From: an uncultured Eubacteriales bacterium
GTDB taxonomy: Bacteria > Bacillota_A > Clostridia > Oscillospirales > Acutalibacteraceae
DNA: 13,018 bases
Assembly: GCA_934454005.1 (NCBI GenBank)
Contig: CAKSGI010000039.1
Coordinates: 1-13,018 of the forward strand
Reading direction: 5' to 3'
Made by a program: the position numbers and the translations under genes. The notes beneath the pieces are model-generated. The model was given only the letters and a program-made list of their open reading frames with translations, ran no database searches and had not been told where the DNA came from. Of the stretch, positions 8,431 through 13,018 are shown piece after piece. Position 1 is the stretch's first letter, and every line of letters begins with the position of its first letter.

Positions 8431-8490
8431 GCAAAAAATAAAAGCTCAGCGGTCAAGAGGAAGGGGAACCTTTGACTTGAGTGAGCTTTT
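8431..8490 (-). terminator. Intrinsic terminator of the convergent S1-repeat gene
   Basis: Arms 8440-8448 and 8482-8490 pair perfectly over nine bases (AAAAGCTCA with TGAGCTTTT). An inner stem forms between 8452-8460 and 8469-8476 with one bulged G. Read on the minus strand the stem is followed by TTTTATTTTTT, the expected U-tract, whereas on the plus strand no long T-run follows. It therefore serves the minus-strand gene, whose stop lies about 105 bases upstream. The stretch 8491-8595 between them holds nothing I recognise. Confidence 0.75.
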
Positions 8491-8595
8491 ACATAGTTAT
8501 ATTTTAATATGAAACAAAAAATGAACACAGACCAATTATACGAATAATAGATTATACTTAACTGTTTGTAAAAATAGAATATGTAATTTGATTTT

Positions 8596-9516
8596 TTAGA
8601 AAACAGATTCTATTAATTTATCTGAACTTTCTGGGGAGTAGATGAATCTATCGATATGATCTTTAGTGTAAAAATAATTTGGTGTTGATGGTTTGTAATC
8701 GTAGTCAAATGTGTCAATTATTATTAGCTTAACCTTCATCCTACTTGGAATAATGTTCTTAATATATACACTTGCTTGTTGACCAGGGGTTACACCATCT
8801 TTTAGTTCAGCTAATCCAGCAAGATTTGGTGTGAGTTCGATAAAGACCCCATAATCTTCTACAGATCTTATTATTCCGGCGACTGTTTCGCCTGCAGAAA
8901 ACATGTTAGCGTTTTCTTCCCATGTTCCTAGTAATTCTTTATGAGTGAGATTAATTCTATCATTTTCAATAGATTTTACAATAGCTTTAATGTCCATACC
9001 CACATAGAATCTTTCTCTTGGGTGATCTATTCTAGAAACAGAGATAGTATCAATTGGCAAAAATGAGACAATGCCACATCCTATATCGGCAAAAGCGCCA
9101 AATGATTCTAAATGTGTTATTTTTGCATTTATTATATCACCAGGACTGAATTTAGAAATATAGTTTTCGGTACATATTTCTTGGGCGATTCGTCTTGATA
9201 ATGTTGCAATTGTATTTCCATTTTCATCTTTTTTGAAACCAGTTACAACAAAACATACAGGACGATTAACTTTTGAAATTATTGCTATATCTCTTATGGT
9301 TCCTTCTTTTATTCCTATAGCACCTTCTTCTCTTGGAATTATTCCTTTCATGCAACCAAGTTCTACGATTAAATTATGTTCACTATCACAAACAGTGGCT
9401 CTTGCTTCTAGGATTTTTTTTTCGTGGAATGCATCATTTAAATTTGATTGGGATGATATGGCAACACGATTATCTAAGTTGTCTATCAGTTTACCCTCAG
9501 GATGAAATTCTATCAT
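8596..9516 (-). CDS. Protein with three S1-like RNA-binding repeats
   Basis: This 306-residue protein is built from three OB-fold S1-type repeats: a diverged one at about 33-110, a canonical one at about 125-196 (G-D-I-I-N-A-K-I, then F-G-A-F-A-D-I-G), and a second canonical one at about 207-268 (V-A-G-I-I-R-S-V, then Y-G-V-F-I-E-L). A tail of about 38 residues rich in Tyr, Asp and Ser follows. S1 repeats bind RNA and occur in ribosomal protein S1, nucleases and translation regulators. The protein is shorter than classical S1 and has no nuclease domain, so it is best described as S1-related, probably acting in translation or mRNA handling. The start is the ATG at 9516, preceded on the minus strand by a full GGAGGT (9523-9528). 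The frame stays open for 42 more codons upstream, but that part has no ribosome binding site and no similarity to S1. It is convergent to the housekeeping run and divergent from the transporter. Confidence 0.82.
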   Translation of the reverse strand: MIEFHPEGKLIDNLDNRVAISSQSNLNDAFHEKKILEARATVCDSEHNLIVELGCMKGIIPREEGAIGIKEGTIRDIAIISKVNRPVCFVVTGFKKDENGNTIATLSRRIAQEICTENYISKFSPGDIINAKITHLESFGAFADIGCGIVSFLPIDTISVSRIDHPRERFYVGMDIKAIVKSIENDRINLTHKELLGTWEENANMFSAGETVAGIIRSVEDYGVFIELTPNLAGLAELKDGVTPGQQASVYIKNIIPSRMKVKLIIIDTFDYDYKPSTPNYFYTKDHIDRFIYSPESSDKLIESVF

Positions 9517-9704
9517 TTTGTTACCTCCAGTTATCATGTACACACTATTTATATGTAAGGATAGTACTGGAATATACATATGATATATTTTTAATTTACT
9601 TATTATTTTGCGATTTGAATTAATGCATATAAACAAAAACACAATTTATTAAATAAATATTTGTAGCATTATGCCTGTTGATTTTTTCGCTTTTTATTGT
9701 AAAA

Positions 9705-9718
9705 TATATAAATATAAT
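9705..9718 (+). promoter_or_regulatory. Candidate -10 region upstream of the peptide-export cassette
   Basis: A perfect TATAAT lies at 9713-9718 in the 257-base divergent gap (9517-9773). No convincing -35 sits 16-18 bases upstream (the area is T-rich; a TTGATT at 9678-9683 is too far away). This gap should also carry the S1-gene promoter on the minus strand, but several AT-rich candidates there cannot be told apart. I see no operator or regulatory RNA. Confidence 0.3.
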
Positions 9719-9773
9719 TTAGTATGATTATACTTAGTTGAAATAAAATTCAATATGAAAGGAAAATAAAACG

Positions 9774-10397
9774 ATGAGTAAGGGGAAAATGTTAATTAGA
9801 CAGCATGATTCTACAGATTGTGCAGCTGCATGCTTGTCTATGGTATGCTTTTATTATGGAAAGGAATATAATCTTTCTAAATTGAGAGATATTTTAGGAA
9901 CGGACATTAAAGGTTCGACGTTACTAGCATTGGAAAGGTCAGCTAATATTTTGGGTTTTAAAACAAAACCAATTCGCGTAAATCAAGAAAACTTTGTGGA
10001 TGGTTTTACGTTACCAGCTATAGCACGTGTTATAACTAAGGAAGGATTATCTCATTTTGTGGTTGTAAGAAAAACGAATAAAAAGTATGTATGGATATCC
10101 GATCCAGCAAAGGGACATAAGAAATTTAAAATAGAAGAGTTTTTTAAATTTTTTGATGGAATAATGTTGTTAATTTCTCCAGATGACGGATTTACTACAT
10201 TTAAGACAAAGGGGACGAATGTATCCAAAAAATTTAGAAATTTAATATTAAAGCAAAAAAAGCTTTTTATTTTATCTATAGTTGCTTCGTTTATATTAAC
10301 GCTTTTAGGAATAGCATCGTCATTATTTAATAAATACTTGATGGATGTAATAATACCATATGGTTTAATAGAAGATTTAGTATATGATTGCATTTAG
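9774..10397 (+). CDS. C39 peptidase and first membrane helix of a split peptide-exporting ABC transporter
   Basis: This 207-residue ORF is the front part of a peptidase-containing ABC transporter (LagD/ComA/PCAT type). Residues 1-135 form the C39 protease that cuts double-glycine leaders. The oxyanion Gln is Q10, the catalytic Cys is C16 in D-S-T-D-C, the His is H94 in L-S-H-F-V-V-V, and the Asp is D110 in I-S-D-P-A-K-G. A basic linker follows, then one membrane helix (about 164-186) and the conserved N-K-Y-L-M-D segment. The frame then hits TAG at 10395-10397, just where membrane helix 2 should begin. That helix is found in the next frame. The ATG at 9774 has AAAGGA at 9758-9763. All protease residues are intact. 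The ORF could be a frameshifted fragment of one gene, or a real separate subunit. Confidence 0.85.
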   Translation: MSKGKMLIRQHDSTDCAAACLSMVCFYYGKEYNLSKLRDILGTDIKGSTLLALERSANILGFKTKPIRVNQENFVDGFTLPAIARVITKEGLSHFVVVRKTNKKYVWISDPAKGHKKFKIEEFFKFFDGIMLLISPDDGFTTFKTKGTNVSKKFRNLILKQKKLFILSIVASFILTLLGIASSLFNKYLMDVIIPYGLIEDLVYDCI

Positions 10398-11991
10398 TTT
10401 ATTAGCATTAACACAAATAATAATAAGTTTTTTAAGAGGTCATATGATATTACATATTTCTCAAAGAATAGATATCCCACTAATAATGGGCTATTTTGAT
10501 CATATTTTTAATTTGCCTATGAGGTTTTTCTCAACCAGGAAAACAGGAGATATACTTACAAGATTTTCGGATAGCTTTACCATTAAAGATGTTTTAACAG
10601 AAGTATTTTTAACAGTAATTGTTGATGTATTTATGGCTTTAGTTTCTGGATTAGCGTTATTATTTATAAACAAAAGTTTGTTTATAGTTATATTAGTTTT
10701 AACTTTGTTAAATTCTATTTTAGTTTTTTCATTTAAAAAACCGTATAAAAATATTAATTATGAAACTATGGAACAATCTTCGAGAGTAAATTCATCTATA
10801 ATCGAAAGAGTTAAAGCTATTGAAACAATTAAAGCTAATGCATGTGAAAAGAGGATTTTATCTAATTTTGAAAAAGATTATAAAAAAAGTCTTAAATTGC
10901 AGTTTAAACGAGGACTATTAGCAAATATTCAATCGAGTATAGGCTTAGGAATTTCAAATTTAGGAAATATAGCGTTATTAGTTGTAGGTACAATGCTTAT
11001 TATAGCGCAGAAAATAACCTTAGGCGAATTTATGTCATTTGTTACAATTTCATCACTTTTTATGGAGCCAATAGGTAGACTTATAAAGGTGCAAATATCT
11101 CTGCAAGAATCTAATATCTCAATGAAAAGGATATCTGAAATTTTGGATATGGATAGAGAAAAACCAGGGGAAGGAAGCTTTTTGTATTCAAAAAAAGATG
11201 ATGATAGTATAAAAGTAAAGATTAAAAATATACACAGTGATATAGTAATTGATAATATAACTTTTGCATACGGATATAGATTACCGGTATTAAAGAATTT
11301 CAGTTTAACTATTCCAAAAGGCAAAAAAGTTGCTTTAGTTGGACAATCCGGAAGCGGAAAAACTACAGTTATAAAATTGCTTCTCAAGTTTTTTGATATA
11401 CAAACAGGAAACATAAAAATAAACAATATTGATATAAAAAATATAGATGTAGAAGCTTTAAGAAATAGTATTTCTTATGTTCCTCAGAATATAGAATTGT
11501 TTTCTGATAGTATAATAGAAAACATAAAAATAGGCAATCCGGATGCATCATTTGATGATATAAAATCTGCATGTGAGATGACTGGCTGCGATGAATTTAT
11601 AAATAAAATGCCAATAGGATATTATTCATTTTTAGAAGAAGCAGGTGGAGGTTTATCAGGTGGTGAAAGACAACGATTGGCGTTAGCAAGAGCTATTGTG
11701 AAAAAGAGTAACTTATTTATTTTGGATGAAGCTACAAGTAATCTTGATTTTATGAGTGAGAGTAAAATATATAACACTGTTTTTAATAAATTGAGAGATA
11801 AAACTGTTTTAATAATTGCACATAGACTTAGCACTATAAAGAATTGCGATATTATTTGTGTTGTGGATAATGGACAAATTGTTGAAAAAGGAAGGCATGA
11901 GGAGCTTTTAAAAGTGCATGGTGCCTATTATAATTTATGGAAGAGTCAAAATGGGATTGATCCATCTGTAAATTATGGCCGGAAAGTATAA
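10384..11991 (+). CDS. Remaining membrane domain and ATPase of the split peptide-exporting ABC transporter
   Basis: This 535-residue ORF continues the transporter in the +1 frame, overlapping the C39 ORF by 14 bases. The membrane part carries helices 2-6 of the usual six: about 1-20, 73-95, 97-117, 185-207 and 212-230. The coupling region reads R-K-T-G-D-I-L-T-R-F-S-D (52-63). The ATPase is complete: Walker A G-Q-S-G-S-G-K-T (320-327), Q-loop Q368, signature L-S-G-G-E (424-428), Walker B L-F-I-L-D-E-A (444-450), and switch His H480. No good ribosome binding site precedes ATG 10384 (only AGAAGA, 10370-10375), so expression would need frameshifting, translational re-initiation, or correction of an indel. 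Joined, the two ORFs give about 740 residues, the family norm. The likely substrate is the double-glycine peptide encoded downstream. No HlyD-type accessory protein is seen, consistent with Gram-positive exporters that work alone. Confidence 0.88.
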   Translation: MIAFSLLALTQIIISFLRGHMILHISQRIDIPLIMGYFDHIFNLPMRFFSTRKTGDILTRFSDSFTIKDVLTEVFLTVIVDVFMALVSGLALLFINKSLFIVILVLTLLNSILVFSFKKPYKNINYETMEQSSRVNSSIIERVKAIETIKANACEKRILSNFEKDYKKSLKLQFKRGLLANIQSSIGLGISNLGNIALLVVGTMLIIAQKITLGEFMSFVTISSLFMEPIGRLIKVQISLQESNISMKRISEILDMDREKPGEGSFLYSKKDDDSIKVKIKNIHSDIVIDNITFAYGYRLPVLKNFSLTIPKGKKVALVGQSGSGKTTVIKLLLKFFDIQTGNIKINNIDIKNIDVEALRNSISYVPQNIELFSDSIIENIKIGNPDASFDDIKSACEMTGCDEFINKMPIGYYSFLEEAGGGLSGGERQRLALARAIVKKSNLFILDEATSNLDFMSESKIYNTVFNKLRDKTVLIIAHRLSTIKNCDIICVVDNGQIVEKGRHEELLKVHGAYYNLWKSQNGIDPSVNYGRKV

Positions 11992-12023
11992 TAAATATAT
12001 AAGTTATTTACAAGAGGGGAATT

Positions 12024-12065
12024 ATGTGTTATCTTTTTAATTATAAGAAAAAAGTTCCAATATAG
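12024..12065 (+). CDS. Possible 13-codon leader ORF between transporter and precursor
   Basis: ATG at 12024 opens a 13-codon frame (M-C-Y-L-F-N-Y-K-K-K-V-P-I) ending in TAG at 12063-12065. An AGAGGGG sequence lies just 4 bases ahead (12013-12019), the best ribosome binding site in this gap. A weak hairpin overlaps its last codons. It could be a translated leader peptide with a regulatory effect, or chance. The product resembles nothing I know. Confidence 0.25.
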   Translation: MCYLFNYKKKVPI

Positions 12066-12073
12066 ACTTTTTT
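12048..12073 (+). terminator. Weak terminator-like hairpin upstream of the precursor gene
   Basis: AAAAAAGT (12048-12055) pairs with ACTTTTTT (12066-12073) around a 10-base loop, so the T-run is part of the stem. With only two G/C pairs it is unstable. A second imperfect dyad follows at 12083-12117 (TGTTG pairing with CAACA, then mostly A-T, one mismatch). Together they might lower or modulate read-through from the transporter into the precursor gene. The rest of the 11992-12152 gap shows no clear promoter. Confidence 0.25.
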
Positions 12074-12170
12074 GTATGTTATTGTTGGTTAAGCTTTTTT
12101 AAAATTTTTAAACAACAGCATCTATTTTGTGGTGTAGGTAATTTTAAAAGTTTTGAAGGGAGTTAATTTT

Positions 12171-12527
12171 ATGATAGGAAAACGACCAAAAACAAAAGAT
12201 TTAGTATTACCAAAAAATTATGAATTAATTAGTGAGGATGAAGCAAGAAATATTATTGGAGGTGCAAAGGTAGGCTTTAGAATTCATATTTCTCCTGATA
12301 TTAGAGCTCTTGGAGCAATTGTTGGTAGTACAGCTGCCGCTACTGCAGTAGCGGCAGCAACCTGGAGACTTGCAGCTTTTGGACCAATTGGTGCTGGTGC
12401 TGCAGCTGGTCTTCCTACACTTGCCGCAGGGTTAGTAGGATATGCAATTGAACATAATTGGGAATACTGTGATGTTGTAGTACCTGCTCTGGGGAGAAAT
12501 GACATTATAATACCTATACGTATATGA
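12171..12527 (+). CDS. Double-glycine-leader peptide precursor (putative bacteriocin)
   Basis: The product has 118 residues. Residues 1-31 look like a class II bacteriocin leader ending I-I-G-G, with Ile at -4, Glu at -8, Ser at -11 and Ile at -12 relative to the cut, matching the known double-glycine pattern. Cleavage after G31 would release an 87-residue core beginning A-K-V-G-F. The core has 20 Ala and 10 Gly, a long hydrophobic small-residue stretch (about core 15-61), a single Cys (core 69), a hydrophobic end I-I-I-P-I-R-I, and a near-neutral charge (six Lys/Arg against five Asp/Glu). With one Cys, no intramolecular disulfide is possible. ATG 12171 is chosen over an in-frame TTG at 12153 because GAAGGGAG (12155-12162) lies 8 bases before it. 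The transporter directly upstream and the coupled membrane protein downstream support an exported peptide. I do not recognise the core as a known family; antimicrobial activity is inferred. Confidence 0.75.
   Translation: MIGKRPKTKDLVLPKNYELISEDEARNIIGGAKVGFRIHISPDIRALGAIVGSTAAATAVAAATWRLAAFGPIGAGAAAGLPTLAAGLVGYAIEHNWEYCDVVVPALGRNDIIIPIRI
12333..12358. repeat. Perfect 26-bp palindrome inside the precursor gene
   Basis: The half-site GCTGCCGCTACTG (12333-12345) is followed immediately by its exact reverse complement (12346-12358). It encodes core residues A-A-A-T-A-V-A-A-A. In RNA it could fold into an 11-bp GC-rich stem with a UGCA loop. It stands out by its G+C content (18 of 26) in very AT-rich surroundings. 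Confidence 0.9.
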
Positions 12528-12991
12528 AACAAATAAAAACAATAAACCAATTTATTATAGTATCTATATTGGTATTTACGAATATATTAATACTTTTTCA
12601 TGAGGATAGAGAACTATTAATAATATCTTATTCTTCTTTTTTCGTTATGCTATATAAAGCATTGAGAATAAATTACTCATGTAGACTTAATGTTTCGCCA
12701 AAAGAACCAAAAATGTTATTGAAACTTTTTAGAATGTATTTCAACTTAGGAAAAGATTATTTTAAGTTAAAACTAGACAAATACACAAAATGGGAAGTTT
12801 TTGTTGCTTTAGAATTTGTAGCTATGATAAAAATAAAATCGCTAAAAAATGGATATGAGTGGTTTATGCCAATAGAAGCAATTATAGAGTTTATAATAAT
12901 TTATGTATTTATAACCCATAACTTATTTAGACCTATAGACTTTGATTACTTCTATAGTAAAGGAATTCTTAATAAACAAAGCCAAAATTAA
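12524..12991 (+). CDS. Small membrane protein, candidate immunity protein
   Basis: The 155-residue product is predicted to be membrane-embedded. Two hydrophobic helices lie at about 9-25 and 31-47, a third weaker one at about 90-104, and a fourth at about 117-134. Between helices 2 and 3 is a basic segment of about 35 residues rich in Lys and Arg that likely faces the cytoplasm. The ATG overlaps the precursor's TGA as ATGA (12524-12527) and lacks its own ribosome binding site, so translation is probably coupled to that of the precursor. Immunity proteins of class II bacteriocins are often small, basic and membrane-bound and lie directly after the structural gene, which is the only ground for this assignment. 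I see no known family motif. It could also be an accessory export factor. The remaining bases to 13018 show nothing. Confidence 0.6.
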   Translation: MKQIKTINQFIIVSILVFTNILILFHEDRELLIISYSSFFVMLYKALRINYSCRLNVSPKEPKMLLKLFRMYFNLGKDYFKLKLDKYTKWEVFVALEFVAMIKIKSLKNGYEWFMPIEAIIEFIIIYVFITHNLFRPIDFDYFYSKGILNKQSQN

Positions 12992-13018
12992 GATTCATTC
13001 TTTGCCACAAAACAGATA

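Noticed and set aside
8509..8547. 12-codon ORF in the convergent gap
   Set aside because: It has no ribosome binding site and no context. Such frames are frequent in AT-rich DNA.
9233..9623. Two plus-strand frames opposite the S1-repeat gene
   Set aside because: Both lie on the antisense strand of a well-supported gene, lack ribosome binding sites and match no family.
9517..9642. Extra 42 codons at the front of the S1-repeat protein
   Set aside because: The internal ATG at 9516 has a full GGAGGT, while the upstream ATG at 9642 has none, and the extra part shows no S1 similarity.
10380..10397. Programmed +1 frameshift joining the two transporter ORFs
   Set aside because: No recognised slippery site such as the prfB-type CTT-TGA is present. 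AUU-UAG is a poor candidate, and an indel is simpler, so it is kept only as a remote possibility.
11415..11540. Near-repeat of a GAAACATAAAAATA-like string within the ATPase gene
   Set aside because: It is a short, A-rich match with differences inside a conserved coding region, as expected by chance at this base composition.
12153..12170. TTG start adding six residues to the precursor
   Set aside because: It would overlap the ribosome binding site GAAGGGAG used by the ATG at 12171.
12284..12550. Minus-strand 88-codon frame opposite the precursor gene
   Set aside because: It is open largely because the Ala/Gly-rich gene and its in-frame palindrome read as Ala codons on both strands. It has no ribosome binding site and lies wholly across the supported gene.

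Overview
The window is very AT-rich DNA from a low-GC Gram-positive bacterium, almost certainly of the class Clostridia. Strong AGGAGG-type ribosome binding sites, TTG starts, a bifunctional Rel protein, a HemZ-type radical SAM protein and the order recJ-rel-dtd-MBL-hemZ all point that way. I cannot name a genus.

Region 1 (about 59-8430, plus strand) is a compact housekeeping run: recJ, a (p)ppGpp synthetase/hydrolase, dtd, a metallo-beta-lactamase-fold hydrolase, hemZ, a uridine kinase-like nucleoside kinase and a small zinc-ribbon protein. Gaps from recJ to the kinase are 25 bases or less and two junctions overlap, so this is very likely one transcription unit. The zinc-ribbon gene probably has a promoter of its own. 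The unit ends in a long intrinsic terminator at 8375-8425. As I recall clostridial genomes, apt usually sits between recJ and rel, and hisS-aspS follow hemZ; none of these is found at those positions here.

Region 2 (8430-9516, minus strand) is a convergent gene for a protein with three S1-like RNA-binding repeats. Its own terminator reads leftward at 8490-8431, back to back with the first one.

Region 3 (9517-12991, plus strand) is the accessory part: a peptide export and probable bacteriocin cassette. It encodes a peptidase-containing ABC transporter (C39 protease, six-helix membrane domain, ATPase) whose reading frame is broken after the first membrane helix, giving two overlapping ORFs. 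A 161-base gap with a tiny ORF and weak hairpins follows. Next is a 118-residue precursor with a double-glycine leader and an 87-residue Ala/Gly-rich core. Last is a small membrane protein joined to the precursor by an ATGA overlap, the best immunity candidate. A perfect 26-bp palindrome lies inside the precursor gene. The likely logic is that the C39 domain cuts the leader after Gly-Gly, the ABC domains export the core, and the membrane protein protects the producer. All catalytic motifs of the transporter are intact despite the split.
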